The notes: generated by a model from the letters alone, not told the origin. 64,000 nt of DNA from CAYQQR01 sp964420035 (GCA_964420035.1 CAYQQR010000001.1:1-64000); one strand, 5' to 3'. Shown: positions 1 through 8,476, counted from the stretch's first letter. Numbers and translations: made by a program.

Positions 1-50
1 TATTTATTAGTATATTATACCCTCTGTTTTCGATAACCCGGAAACTCGGG

Positions 51-761
51 CTAGGACTCAAGAAGGAATCCGAGCTTCTCTCCTGCTTCCACCTCGAAGG
101 CTTTTTTCTGGTAGTAAAAGATCCGGGCGGGTCTGGGACCTATAAGTTCCAGTGTCCCGTTCCGGTACTGCAGCATGGTGCCTTCACGCAGACCCACAAC
201 GCAGATCTCCCGGTTCATTTCAAGAAACTCCAGAATACGCATTTCGCGGGTTTCGCCTGCATGCCCTTCCGGACCGGCATCCAGGTAATGAGGATTAATC
301 TGAAAAGGGACCAGGTCCAGGGCAGTAAAGCTTTGGGGTTCGACAACGGGCATATCGTTGGTCGTCTTTATACTGGGGCAACAGAGATTGGAGCCCGCGC
401 TCCATCCAATATAAGGGGTTCCCGCTATTACTTTTTCCCGTATGGCCCGGATCAGTCCGTTTTTCTGCACCTTGTCAAGCAGGTTAAAAGTATTTCCACC
501 GCCCACCACAATACATTCTGCCTGCTGAACTGCCTGAACGGGCTCAGGAAGATGATGAACGGCCTCTGTATTATATCCCAGTCCGCTAAAACGCTCCCGG
601 ACTTTTTCCGTATAGTCATCCCATCCGATGCCGACCCCGGCATAGGGAACAAACAATATCTTTTTAACCCGCGTGCCCAGGAAAGCACCAATGGATTCAC
701 GGGCATGTTCCAGGTAATTCTCTCCTGCATTGGTTGAATTACTGATCATTAAAAGTTTCAT
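51..761 (-). CDS. pepE: Dipeptidase E (alpha-aspartyl dipeptidase, peptidase S51)
   Basis: Cytoplasmic serine peptidase of family S51, which hydrolyses dipeptides with an N-terminal aspartate. At 236 residues it matches the family length. The nucleophile elbow GWSAGSN (residues 119-125, Ser121) is intact. The upstream GGGNTF (87-92) and the INPHY segment (about 156-160), which carries the expected catalytic His, are also present. No signal peptide is seen. It lies 13 bp downstream of the MoeB/ThiF-like gene on the same strand and is probably cotranscribed with it. A small CCCG/CGGG hairpin follows the stop at 37-50 but lacks a convincing U-tract, so I do not call it a terminator. Confidence 0.93.
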   Translation of the reverse strand: MKLLMISNSTNAGENYLEHARESIGAFLGTRVKKILFVPYAGVGIGWDDYTEKVRERFSGLGYNTEAVHHLPEPVQAVQQAECIVVGGGNTFNLLDKVQKNGLIRAIREKVIAGTPYIGWSAGSNLCCPSIKTTNDMPVVEPQSFTALDLVPFQINPHYLDAGPEGHAGETREMRILEFLEMNREICVVGLREGTMLQYRNGTLELIGPRPARIFYYQKKAFEVEAGEKLGFLLES

Positions 762-774
762 ATCTGATATTCTC

Positions 775-1524
775 TCAAATTTCTAAATGCTCCCGTTTCC
801 TTTTGAAGGTAACAAAGTTGAATCGGTCATTCATCAGATCCATCTGCAACAACTTACCCGAAAGCTGAAGTTCCAAATTTAAAATACATTTAATGGCCTG
901 TATGGCCTGGTAGCAACCGGCCAGACCCAGCATCATGCCCATCCCTTTCCGGGAAGCGTCATCTTCCTGCCCGACCTCTTCAGGGTGGGATGCCATCAAA
1001 CAACGAAGGGTTGGGCCTTCATGGTAATTAAATACAGTCAGGCGGGCCAGGAAATTTTGAACCGACGCATATACCCATGGGATTTTATGCCCGATGCAGG
1101 CATCGTTGATCAGAAGATTGCTTTCCAGGGAATTACAGGCATCCACAACCAGCTCATAGTCACTGATCACCCTGGCAATATTTTTGGCATCGACCCGGAG
1201 ATTGACCGGATGAATCCGGATCATGGGATTGAACCCGGCCATCCGTTCACGGGCTATGATGGTTTTTAACTTACCCAAATCCTTCCATCCGTAAAGGGTT
1301 TGTCTGTGCAGGTTATCCTCCGTAATATGGGCATCGTCTATTATCCCGAGAATTCCGACCCCGGCTGCGCCCAGGTATTGCATGACCGTAGAGCCCAGAC
1401 CACCGACACCGATAATCAATACCCGGGAAGACTTTAATTTCTTTTGACCTTCCTCGCCAATCTCGGGCATTTGCAAATGCGTCGTGTACCGCCTAAGTTC
1501 TTTAGGGTCAAGTTGATCTTGCAT
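775..1524 (-). CDS. MoeB/ThiF/HesA-family adenylyltransferase
   Basis: E1-like enzyme that would adenylate the C-terminal glycine of a ubiquitin-like sulfur carrier such as MoaD or ThiS. From this start the nucleotide-binding GVGGLG is at residues 39-44, followed by the IIDD acidic pair, NLHRQ with its conserved Arg, and GKLK with its conserved Lys. The ATG at 1524 gives the family N-terminus (QLDPKELRRYTTHL); the open frame extends 22 codons upstream but that extension does not resemble the family. Oddity: of the four zinc-binding cysteines of MoeB/ThiF only the one in RCLMAS is seen, and the C-terminal pair is missing. No carrier gene is adjacent, so the substrate is unknown. A possible -7 box (TATCTTTA on minus) lies at 1542-1549. 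Confidence 0.82.
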   Translation of the reverse strand: MQDQLDPKELRRYTTHLQMPEIGEEGQKKLKSSRVLIIGVGGLGSTVMQYLGAAGVGILGIIDDAHITEDNLHRQTLYGWKDLGKLKTIIARERMAGFNPMIRIHPVNLRVDAKNIARVISDYELVVDACNSLESNLLINDACIGHKIPWVYASVQNFLARLTVFNYHEGPTLRCLMASHPEEVGQEDDASRKGMGMMLGLAGCYQAIQAIKCILNLELQLSGKLLQMDLMNDRFNFVTFKRKREHLEI

Positions 1525-1555
1525 GCCTGGGCTTTTCCGTGTAAAGATAGAAATT

Positions 1556-1594
1556 TGTTGAAATACAAAGGGGATATGTTTGAAACACATCCCC
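1556..1594 (-). terminator. Candidate intrinsic terminator after the ECF/anti-sigma/barrel operon
   Basis: Positions 1570-1594 form an 11-bp stem with one internal mismatch and a tiny loop (GGGGAT arm against ATCCCC arm). Read on the minus strand it is followed by TTTGTATTT, a U-rich run. It lies 35 bp past the stop of the barrel gene and just before the thiF-like gene, so it probably separates the two transcription units. Confidence 0.6.
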
Positions 1595-1628
1595 TGTCCT
1601 CCGGCTAAACCCGAAATATCAGCATGAT

Positions 1629-2576
1629 TTAGAAAGAAATCAGGGTCAGGCCAACGGAGAATGGGTACAGCTCAGGCCCTGCACCCTTTTGAAACAAGCC
1701 CATGGGACTGTAATTGGCATACAATTTCAGGGCCTTGTAACCTACGCGTGCGGTCAGATAATAGCGCAAAGGCTGCAAATTCATATCGCCTTTCGATTTA
1801 TCCCTTTCTTTGTTCCCGGCTTCACGATACACGACCTTAGTGCTGGACGCTATTTTCAGTCCGCCAATAACCCCCGCGGAAACGAAAAACTTCCGGTTCT
1901 TCGTGGGATGGACCTCAAACATGACCGGAACATTCAGGTAAGTGGACTTGAATTTGGATTTTTCCAAGGCCAGGCCGCTTAAATCCAAGGGTTCAATGTA
2001 CCCCTCTATTTTTTCGATGTTGTTTTCATTGTCGAAAAAATAGGAATTGAATTCCGCGCCCAGACCGGTAACAAAACCAAGGTTACGTCCCAGACCCAAA
2101 CTGTATTGCATGAAATTCAGGTTGAAGTTCCAGGATCTGCCGGTGTTCAGGTCCATATAATTATCGGTAGGTGGCAGATCAAGTCTAAACTGGGTAGCGG
2201 AATAATTATTTAAGCCCAGTTCAAGACCCGACCAGTGGCCCTTGAATTTTTTGGCTCTTTTCTTCCAGCCGTGCTTTTCAAAATCTTCCTCATTGATAAT
2301 CTCAACACTTCCTTCTTTATCTTCGACGATCTTAATGGCTTTTTTTCCGATTTTTACTTTTACCGTGTCGTTTTCTTCTTCCACCACGACAAAATCATCG
2401 GGACCTACCCGTACGACGGTACGGTCTGCATCTTCATCGACCTTCACTATGGTTCTTTTCTCCTTTTGGGACTTTTCTTTTTCAGGTTCCGGCTCCACCG
2501 CGGAGGTATCCGGCACCTGGCCGTAAGCCGCGGAAAATATTCCCGCGAGGGCAACAAGAGTGTAAATTCGTTTCAT
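1629..2576 (-). CDS. Exported outer-membrane beta-barrel protein of the ECF operon
   Basis: Not assignable to a named function. The 315-residue protein starts with a signal peptide (MKRIYTLVALAGIFSAAYGQ). A charged, acidic and lysine-rich stretch follows (about 22-110). The C-terminal two thirds alternates in the manner of a small outer-membrane barrel, as in PorT-like/OMP_b-brl families, and ends in an aromatic residue (GLTLISF). It is the third gene of the sigma factor/anti-sigma unit (73 bp after the anti-sigma gene) and is therefore a plausible structural target or sensor of that system. Barrel class is inferred from strand pattern only. Confidence 0.72.
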   Translation of the reverse strand: MKRIYTLVALAGIFSAAYGQVPDTSAVEPEPEKEKSQKEKRTIVKVDEDADRTVVRVGPDDFVVVEEENDTVKVKIGKKAIKIVEDKEGSVEIINEEDFEKHGWKKRAKKFKGHWSGLELGLNNYSATQFRLDLPPTDNYMDLNTGRSWNFNLNFMQYSLGLGRNLGFVTGLGAEFNSYFFDNENNIEKIEGYIEPLDLSGLALEKSKFKSTYLNVPVMFEVHPTKNRKFFVSAGVIGGLKIASSTKVVYREAGNKERDKSKGDMNLQPLRYYLTARVGYKALKLYANYSPMGLFQKGAGPELYPFSVGLTLISF

Positions 2577-2649
2577 GATTGTATGATTATAATTGGACTG
2601 ATTTGTTCATCTGTGGGTAGGACGGACAGGCTGCCTAAAAGTTACAGCA

Positions 2650-3714
2650 CTATTCTTCTTTTTTCCGCAGGGGCGCGTTGAAGGCAAGTACGGGGGACTC
2701 AAGTCCCAGGTTTATCAGGTTACCTTGCTCATTGTATCCCGTGATGATGTTGATCCTTTGTCCGGTAATTCTGTTGAGGCCGTCAACTCCGGCAATAAAC
2801 AGCGCTTTAATTACGGCATTGTCTTCATCCCGGTCGACCTGTTCAGGCAAATTATTGATGTGATCCATTTTTTTACCCAGGTAAGCAGTGAGGGTCAATT
2901 CCCTGGTTCCGGTGCGGGTTTTTCGCCGGACCTGAGCGCTTAGTCCTGAAGGCTCGTGTTGTCCGGACAGTGCAGTGATACGGATAGCTTGCAACTTCTG
3001 CATTTCCGGTATGAGCAGTTTTTCATTGTCTGTTTTACTTTCAAAAATATGCACATCGGATTCTGCCGTAAAAGCCGGTCCTAAAAGGTCAGGAGATTTT
3101 CCCCTGATCTTCTTATCGGGTCCAATAGTAGTTATTTTTGCTTCACCGGATTCTTCCTCAAGAGGAATGATATTTTCTTTCGTCTCCTGTTCGACCAGTT
3201 GCTCTTTTGTGTATTCCTGGGGTTGCAAGAGCAACAACCAGGCAAAAACCAGTATGGCCGCAGCTGCTGAAACTGCGACCAGCACAGTAGGGTGGCGCCG
3301 TAACAGGCTGTACTTCTTTAACCGGCTCTTGTTGGGATACTGGATGTGCTGACCGGGCTGCAGTATGGTTTTCTGATACAATTCAAACTCCCTGGTTTTT
3401 TTGGGATTCGACTCCAGAAAGCTTTCAAAATCAGCTCTCTGCCCCTCATCCAGATCATCCTCGATGTAAGCCAGGCAGTATTGCTCAAATAATTCCTCGC
3501 GGGAAAAATATTCCCCCGGGGATTTCTTCAGTGATTCCTTATGGGTGTAGCCCGGGGATTCAGGACTTAAATGCATCCGGGAAAGGCCTTCAACCTCTTT
3601 TTTGATCTCCGGATGTTGATCCAAAAACAAGCGCACTTCCTCCTCTTCTTCCGGTGACAGTGTGCCGTCCAGCAGATCCACCAATTTCTCAATATAATTT
3701 TCCTTGTTGATCAT
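2650..3714 (-). CDS. Membrane anti-sigma-factor-like protein with duplicated N-terminal motif
   Basis: Lies 1 bp after the ECF sigma gene and is probably its negative regulator. One membrane span (VLVAVSAAAAILVFAWLLLL, about residues 146-166) separates a cytoplasmic N-terminus from a periplasmic part of about 190 residues. The N-terminus carries two copies of the same motif, LDGTLSPEEEEEVRLFL followed by HPE and IEDDLDEGQRADFESFL followed by NPK, about 65 residues apart. The zinc-binding HxxxCxxC of classical ZAS anti-sigma domains is absent. The periplasmic domain has no family I recognise. Function is inferred from position, topology and the acidic motif. Confidence 0.72.
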   Translation of the reverse strand: MINKENYIEKLVDLLDGTLSPEEEEEVRLFLDQHPEIKKEVEGLSRMHLSPESPGYTHKESLKKSPGEYFSREELFEQYCLAYIEDDLDEGQRADFESFLESNPKKTREFELYQKTILQPGQHIQYPNKSRLKKYSLLRRHPTVLVAVSAAAAILVFAWLLLLQPQEYTKEQLVEQETKENIIPLEEESGEAKITTIGPDKKIRGKSPDLLGPAFTAESDVHIFESKTDNEKLLIPEMQKLQAIRITALSGQHEPSGLSAQVRRKTRTGTRELTLTAYLGKKMDHINNLPEQVDRDEDNAVIKALFIAGVDGLNRITGQRINIITGYNEQGNLINLGLESPVLAFNAPLRKKEE

Positions 3715-3715
3715 C

Positions 3716-4201
3716 TTATATCACCCTTTCCATTTCACCGATGTATTCTTTCAAAAAAACCCTGGCCCGGTAGATGTAAACCTTGACCTGGGATTCGTTC
3801 AAACCGGCGATCCCGGCTATCTCTTTATAGGAATAGCCTTCATAGTCTCTCAGCAGTAGCACCGATCTTTGCACATGGGGTAGCCTTTGGATGGCCCGGT
3901 GCAAAACTTCCTGCAAGTCATTGTATTGATCATCGTGTGCCGGTTCCGGCCCTCCCACTTCTTCCATCCCGGTTTGCCGCCTGTCCTTCCGGATACGGTC
4001 GATCATGGTATGATAGGCCGTTGTAAACAAATACGATCTGACCTTCTCATAACTGACTTCCGATACCCGTATCCACAGTTTTTCAAAACTGTCCTGAACC
4101 ACATCCTGGGCTTCATCTTCCTTTTTGATGCTCTTTACAACAAACCGGAACAACCGGTCTGCATAATCCTCAACAGCCTGATTATACTCTTCCCTTGTCA
4201 T
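3716..4201 (-). CDS. ECF-type RNA polymerase sigma factor (sigma-70 family)
   Basis: A 161-residue alternative sigma factor. Region 2 is recognisable in DVVQDSFEKLWIRV through LFTTAYHTMIDRIRK, and region 4 in LPHVQRSVLLLRDYEGYSYKEIAG followed by the VKVYIYRARV recognition helix. There are no region 1 or 3 insertions, as expected for ECF factors. It heads a three-gene unit with the anti-sigma-like protein and an outer-membrane barrel, the usual arrangement for envelope-stress or signal-responsive ECF systems in this phylum. A bipartite ECF-style promoter about 25 bp upstream suggests autoregulation. Confidence 0.92.
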   Translation of the reverse strand: MTREEYNQAVEDYADRLFRFVVKSIKKEDEAQDVVQDSFEKLWIRVSEVSYEKVRSYLFTTAYHTMIDRIRKDRRQTGMEEVGGPEPAHDDQYNDLQEVLHRAIQRLPHVQRSVLLLRDYEGYSYKEIAGIAGLNESQVKVYIYRARVFLKEYIGEMERVI

Positions 4202-4226
4202 GCCAAAAGTTCATTCCCGTGCGTAA

Positions 4227-4251
4227 GACGATAAAGTGTGAAGAAAGTTAC
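4227..4251 (-). promoter_or_regulatory. Candidate autoregulated ECF promoter
   Basis: On the minus strand, GTAAC (4247-4251) and CGTC (4227-4230) are separated by exactly 16 bases. An AAC-type -35 and a CGTC-type -10 at this spacing are the general signature of ECF promoters. It lies about 25 bp upstream of the sigma gene's ATG and does not resemble the housekeeping TAnnTTTG box. Confidence 0.5.
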
Positions 4252-4297
4252 AAAAAAGGCGCAATTTCAATTTTTGATGAAAATTTCTGTTAAAAAA

Positions 4298-4330
4298 CTT
4301 GACATATATATTTTAGATGCGCTATTTTTG
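4298..4330 (+). promoter_or_regulatory. Predicted housekeeping promoter of the tetR operon
   Basis: CTTG at 4298-4301 and TATTTTTG at 4323-4330 are 21 bp apart, matching the Bacteroidota TTTG/TAnnTTTG promoter. The last two bases of the -7 box overlap the first TetR operator, so a bound repressor would occlude it. Confidence 0.55.
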
Positions 4331-4350
4331 ACCTACCGGTCAGTCATAAA
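4329..4350 (+). promoter_or_regulatory. Candidate TetR operator, copy 1
   Basis: TGACC-TACC-GGTCA is a perfect inverted repeat that continues into GTCATAAA. Copy 2 at 4392-4413 repeats the full 22-base site with changes at only five or six positions. It directly overlaps the predicted -7 box. Confidence 0.6.
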
Positions 4351-4391
4351 ATAAATTCAGTTATATATCGTCTTTAATAATTTTTTAATGT

Positions 4392-4413
4392 TGACTTAAT
4401 GGTCGATCATAAA
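4392..4413 (+). promoter_or_regulatory. Candidate TetR operator, copy 2
   Basis: TGACTTAATGGTC followed by GATCATAAA aligns without gaps to the copy at 4329-4350, 63 bp upstream. The dyad is less perfect here. It lies 11 bp before the tetR start codon, in the predicted 5' untranslated region. Confidence 0.55.
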
Positions 4414-4424
4414 CAACTAATATT

Positions 4425-5006
4425 ATGTCACCAAGAACTTCAAAGCAATTCGAAAAGATCAGGGAGCAAAAGCGAAAGCTGATCCACCGGAAAGCTTTGT
4501 TCCTTTTTGCCCGGAAAGGGATGCACGCAACCTCCATGAATGAGATTGCAGAACAGGCCGGCATCTCTAAAGGACTGATCTACAATTATTTTGAAAGCAA
4601 AGAAGCTTTGATTCGCGAGATTGTTTTGAAAGGTCTGAACACCATGATGCAATTTGTGGATCCCAATCGTGACGGGGTCCTAACCCGCAGTGAAATGTCA
4701 TACATGGTGGAAGAGATTTTCGGTCTGCTGCAAAAGGAGACACAATACTGGAAACTCTATTTTTCCCTTTTTTCCCAGCCTCCTGTCCTGCAACTGATCA
4801 GTAAAGAATTAAACGAAATAGCGGGAAATTTGCTGCGGATACTGACAGCCTATTTCAAGGAACAGGGCTATGAAGATCCGCAAACGGAGGCCATGTTGTT
4901 TGGCAGTTTGATGGACGGGATCAGCATAAATTATATCTACAATATAAAAGATTATCCCTTGGAAAAGGCAAAGGAACGTATTCTGAAAATTTACAATCTG
5001 AAATAG
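4425..5006 (+). CDS. TetR/AcrR-family transcriptional regulator
   Basis: A 193-residue one-component repressor. The N-terminal helix-turn-helix spans about residues 18-62 (FARKGMHATSMNEIAEQAG, then SKGLIYNYFESKEAL), the classic TetR signature. The C-terminal ligand domain is divergent, as usual. It is the first gene of a tightly spaced plus-strand run (7 bp to the LolA-like gene) and is preceded by two near-identical operator copies, so it probably represses its own operon. The ligand is unknown; a lipophilic substrate of the downstream transporter is a reasonable guess. Confidence 0.92.
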   Translation: MSPRTSKQFEKIREQKRKLIHRKALFLFARKGMHATSMNEIAEQAGISKGLIYNYFESKEALIREIVLKGLNTMMQFVDPNRDGVLTRSEMSYMVEEIFGLLQKETQYWKLYFSLFSQPPVLQLISKELNEIAGNLLRILTAYFKEQGYEDPQTEAMLFGSLMDGISINYIYNIKDYPLEKAKERILKIYNLK

Positions 5007-5013
5007 AAAGGGC

Positions 5014-5766
5014 ATGAAGATATTAAAAATCACCATCGGCCTTGTTGCACTCGGACTATGTGTTTCTGTCCGGGCACAGGATGCTGCCGAGATCATTCAA
5101 AAGGCAGACGAAAAGATGACCGGGGAAGAGACCAGCAAGGGAGAGATGAGCATGAAGATCATACGTCCAACCTGGGAAAGGACCATATCGTTTAAAAGCT
5201 GGACCAAGAGCCGGGATTACTCCCTGACCCTGGTTACGGCGCCGGCAAGGGAAAAGGGACAAACTTTCCTGATGCGTGAAAACGAGATGTGGAACTGGAA
5301 CCCTGCCATCGGCAGGATGATCAAACTTCCCCCGTCAATGATGTCACAGGGCTGGATGGGTTCGGACTATGCCAATGATGATCTGTTGAAGGAATCTTCC
5401 ATCGTAACGGATTACGGACACAGCCTGATCGGAGAAGAAAAAGTGAATGGGATCGATTGTTACAAAATACGGCTCGAGCCCAGGGAAGATGCCGCGGTAG
5501 TATGGGGGAAGATGATCAAGTGGATCAGTAAAGGGGATTACCTGCAGATGAAGACCGAATATTATGATGAAGACGGCTATTTAATCAAAACCGAGCTGGC
5601 TTACGACATTCAAACCCTGGGGGGCCGTAAGATTCCAACCCGCTTTGAGCTCATACCGGAAGAGGAGGAAGGACACAAAACTGTTTTTTACATAGAAGAT
5701 ATTGAATTCAACCTGCCCATCCCTGATTCTTTCTTTTCACAACAGAACATGAAAAGAATCCGGTAA
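5014..5766 (+). CDS. Exported LolA-like outer-membrane lipoprotein-sorting protein
   Basis: A 250-residue periplasmic protein with a signal peptide ending near VSVRAQ. The remainder matches the 'outer membrane lipoprotein-sorting protein' family, related to LolA and DUF1329-type proteins, whose fold binds acyl chains in a hydrophobic half-barrel. Typical segments are KGEMSMKIIRPTWERTISFK, ENEMWNWNPAIGRMIKLPPS and SYxxDDLLKES-like SDYANDDLLKESSIV. There is no lipobox, so it is predicted to be soluble. Placed between the regulator and two LolCE-like permeases, it is the likely periplasmic carrier of the system. It is not the housekeeping LolA itself, since family members of this type accompany dedicated transporters. 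Confidence 0.8.
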   Translation: MKILKITIGLVALGLCVSVRAQDAAEIIQKADEKMTGEETSKGEMSMKIIRPTWERTISFKSWTKSRDYSLTLVTAPAREKGQTFLMRENEMWNWNPAIGRMIKLPPSMMSQGWMGSDYANDDLLKESSIVTDYGHSLIGEEKVNGIDCYKIRLEPREDAAVVWGKMIKWISKGDYLQMKTEYYDEDGYLIKTELAYDIQTLGGRKIPTRFELIPEEEEGHKTVFYIEDIEFNLPIPDSFFSQQNMKRIR

Positions 5767-5778
5767 AAAAACAAGCAT

Positions 5779-7002
5779 ATGGAAGAATATTTAAAACTGG
5801 CCTGGCGCAACATTTGGCGGAACAAGCGCCGCACCATCATCACCATATCATCCGTGTTCTTTGCCATGTTTTTTGCCCTGGTGATGCGCGGACTGCAGGT
5901 GGGCAGTTATTCGCACTGGACCGACAGTATTGTGCAGGCATTTACCGGTTACATCCAGATCCATCATAAGGGATACTGGGATGATCAGACCCTGGAAAAC
6001 ACATTTGTCCATGTTGAGGAACTTCAAAACGAGATCCTCGCCACCGAAAATGTCTCCCGGGTCATTCCGCGGCTTGAATCCTTTGCCCTGGCATCAACGG
6101 GTGAAAAGACCAAGGGCATCCTGGTGGTAGGCATAGACCCGGAAAAAGAGCTGGATCTCACCCACCCCGACCGGAAAATTGAAGAAGGGCAATACCTGGA
6201 TCAAAACCCTAACGGGGTCATGGTTTCCGGACGGCTGGCCGAATTCCTGAATCTGGAACTGAACGATACCCTTACCCTGCTCAGCCAGGGATACCACGGC
6301 GTATCCGCTGCAGGCATCTACCCGGTCATTGCCATCATGGATATTCCCAATCCCCAACTGGACAGCCGCCTGGTTTACCTGAGCATCGAAACAGCCCAGC
6401 AGTTCTACGGAGCTTACGACCGGCTGACCTCTTACGTGTTGAACCTGGAGGATCAGAACAAACTGGAATCCACGGTTTCCATGCTCAGGCAAAAACTGGA
6501 TCCGGATGCTTATGAGGTCATGGACTGGAAAGAGCTGAATCCTGAGATTGTACAGCAAATCCAATCCGACCAGGCCAGTGGTTATATCATGCTGGCCTTG
6601 TTATATCTGATCGTTGGCTTCGGGGTACTGGGAACCCTGATCATGATGACCAATGAAAGGAAAAGGGAATTTGCCGTCATGGTTGCCGTGGGCATGCAAA
6701 AGACCCGGCTTGGCGGAATTTTAACCATTGAAATGTTCATCATGGGATTTCTGGGGATCATTACCGGGATTGCAGGAAGTTTGCCCGTAATTCTTTACCT
6801 GCAAAACAATCCCATACACTTCAAGGATGAATTGGCCCATGTTATGGAAACCTACGGGATGGAACCCATCATGCCGGCCACCCTGGAAATCGGGTACCTG
6901 ACCGGTCAATCCCTGGTGGTATTGGTCCTTTTTGTATGCGCAATCCTTTATCCCATCTATTCGGTGGTAAGATTAAATGAAACAAAAGCCCTCAGGGCAT
7001 AA
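5779..7002 (+). CDS. ABC transporter permease, FtsX/LolE type (first)
   Basis: A 407-residue inner-membrane permease. It has an N-terminal span (about 18-40, after the amphipathic LAWRNIWRNKRRT), a large periplasmic MacB-like core domain (about 45-265) and three C-terminal spans (about 270-400) forming the FtsX domain, with GTLIMMTNERKREFAVMVAVGM as the coupling region. This is the LolC/LolE/MacB layout, where the periplasmic domain hands substrate to or from a carrier. The next gene is a second permease of the same class and the ATPase follows, so a heterodimer is expected. Confidence 0.88.
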   Translation: MEEYLKLAWRNIWRNKRRTIITISSVFFAMFFALVMRGLQVGSYSHWTDSIVQAFTGYIQIHHKGYWDDQTLENTFVHVEELQNEILATENVSRVIPRLESFALASTGEKTKGILVVGIDPEKELDLTHPDRKIEEGQYLDQNPNGVMVSGRLAEFLNLELNDTLTLLSQGYHGVSAAGIYPVIAIMDIPNPQLDSRLVYLSIETAQQFYGAYDRLTSYVLNLEDQNKLESTVSMLRQKLDPDAYEVMDWKELNPEIVQQIQSDQASGYIMLALLYLIVGFGVLGTLIMMTNERKREFAVMVAVGMQKTRLGGILTIEMFIMGFLGIITGIAGSLPVILYLQNNPIHFKDELAHVMETYGMEPIMPATLEIGYLTGQSLVVLVLFVCAILYPIYSVVRLNETKALRA

Positions 7003-7019
7003 TTATAAAACTGATCGCT

Positions 7020-8450
7020 ATGATTTGGTCCATATCATGGAAAAACGTATGGCGCAACAAACTCCGTTCGGGGGTGGTTATTGCTGCCTTTACCCTTGGA
7101 ATTTTCGGCGGAATATTTGCAATAGCCATATTCAACGGATGGATCGACCAGCGCGTGGATATGGCCATAGGGAATGAAGCTTCCCATATACAGGTCCACA
7201 ATCCACAATTCCTGGAAAACAATGAACTGGAATATGTCATTGAAGATTATCCCAACCTCCTGGATTCCCTCAGCACCATTCCTGCAATAAAGGGAGTCAG
7301 TCCGCGCATCAAAATACAGGGCATGGCCAGCACTTCAAGCAATGCCACTGGCATCCTTATCAACGGCATCATCCCTGAAAAGGAACGTTCGGTTTCCGGG
7401 ATCCCGGAAACCCTGCCGGAGAACGGGGGAACATTCTTCGGGCATGAAGATGGTAAGGAGATTGTTATCGGTGAAAAAATGGCGAAGGTCCTGAAACTGG
7501 TCTATTACGAACTCGGCCAGGAGGACATGGCAGCCATGAGAAGCTCAGGCCGCCTGGAAAATGTGGTACCCCTGATCGACAGTTTGCAAGACAGGCATTT
7601 CCGGCTGGAGACAGATTTTGACAATACGCTTATCGACATACTGGGCAAGCAGAAATTCCAAAAGCTGGGCTTCTACATTAAAGAATATGCCATAAAATAT
7701 AAACTAAGAAGAAAGATCGTCCTTAGTTTTTCCGCGAGGGACGGCAGTATTGTCTATGATGCGTTCCGGGTGGTTGGAATTTATAAATCGGGAAATACAG
7801 GTTTCGATGCCTTGAATGCTTATGTAAAAATGTCGGCAATTGCCGAAACAGCAGGAATTGCCAAAGGAAATGCCCATGAAATTGCCGTTTTACTAACCAG
7901 CAGCCGGTATGATGAAAGAATTGCCAAAGAGATCCGTGAGATGGTCCCGGAGATGAAAGTCCGAACCTGGAAGGAAGTTATGCCCGAAGCGGCCATTTAC
8001 AGCAGTATGATGAACTTCTATTTGTTCATCTTCATGGGCATCATATTGATCGCCCTGGGTTTTGGCATTGTCAATACCATGTTGATGGCTGTTCTGGAAC
8101 GCACCAAGGAGCTGGGTATGCTGATGGCCATCGGCATGAACAAGGCCAGGGTGTTTTTTATGATCATGCTGGAGACGGTTTTCCTGGGTCTGACCGGCTC
8201 GGCTCTCGGGATGGCCATTGCTCGCGGCCTGATCTATGTTACCGCCAGAAAGGGATTGGATCTCCGGGCATTATACCAGGAAGGCTTTGAGGCCCTGGGG
8301 TTTAGTGCCCTGGTTTATCCCGAGATCGGATGGATCGAATTTTTCCAGGTTACCCTGCTGGTCATATTAACCGGGGTACTGGCCTCTATCTACCCGGCCC
8401 GTAAGGCCCTGAAGATGGATCCGGCGGATGCCTTAAGAATAGACATGTAA
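7020..8450 (+). CDS. ABC transporter permease, FtsX/LolC type (second)
   Basis: A 476-residue partner of the preceding permease with the same topology: one N-terminal span after SWKNVWRNKLRSG, a periplasmic domain about 70 residues longer than in its partner, and three C-terminal spans. The coupling segment reads MLMAVLERTKELGMLMAIGM. The shared WKNVWRNK/WRNIWRNK N-termini indicate an ancient duplication. It follows the first permease by 17 bp and precedes the ATPase by 26 bp. Confidence 0.88.
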   Translation: MIWSISWKNVWRNKLRSGVVIAAFTLGIFGGIFAIAIFNGWIDQRVDMAIGNEASHIQVHNPQFLENNELEYVIEDYPNLLDSLSTIPAIKGVSPRIKIQGMASTSSNATGILINGIIPEKERSVSGIPETLPENGGTFFGHEDGKEIVIGEKMAKVLKLVYYELGQEDMAAMRSSGRLENVVPLIDSLQDRHFRLETDFDNTLIDILGKQKFQKLGFYIKEYAIKYKLRRKIVLSFSARDGSIVYDAFRVVGIYKSGNTGFDALNAYVKMSAIAETAGIAKGNAHEIAVLLTSSRYDERIAKEIREMVPEMKVRTWKEVMPEAAIYSSMMNFYLFIFMGIILIALGFGIVNTMLMAVLERTKELGMLMAIGMNKARVFFMIMLETVFLGLTGSALGMAIARGLIYVTARKGLDLRALYQEGFEALGFSALVYPEIGWIEFFQVTLLVILTGVLASIYPARKALKMDPADALRIDM

Positions 8451-8476
8451 ACAAAAAAACAATAAATCCATTTATC

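Noticed and set aside
37..50. CCCG-N6-CGGG hairpin after pepE as a terminator
   Set aside because: The stem is only 4 bp and no U-tract follows on the minus strand.
4071..4080. DnaA-box-like TATCCACA within the sigma factor gene
   Set aside because: A single partial match in coding sequence with no cluster; not evidence of oriC.
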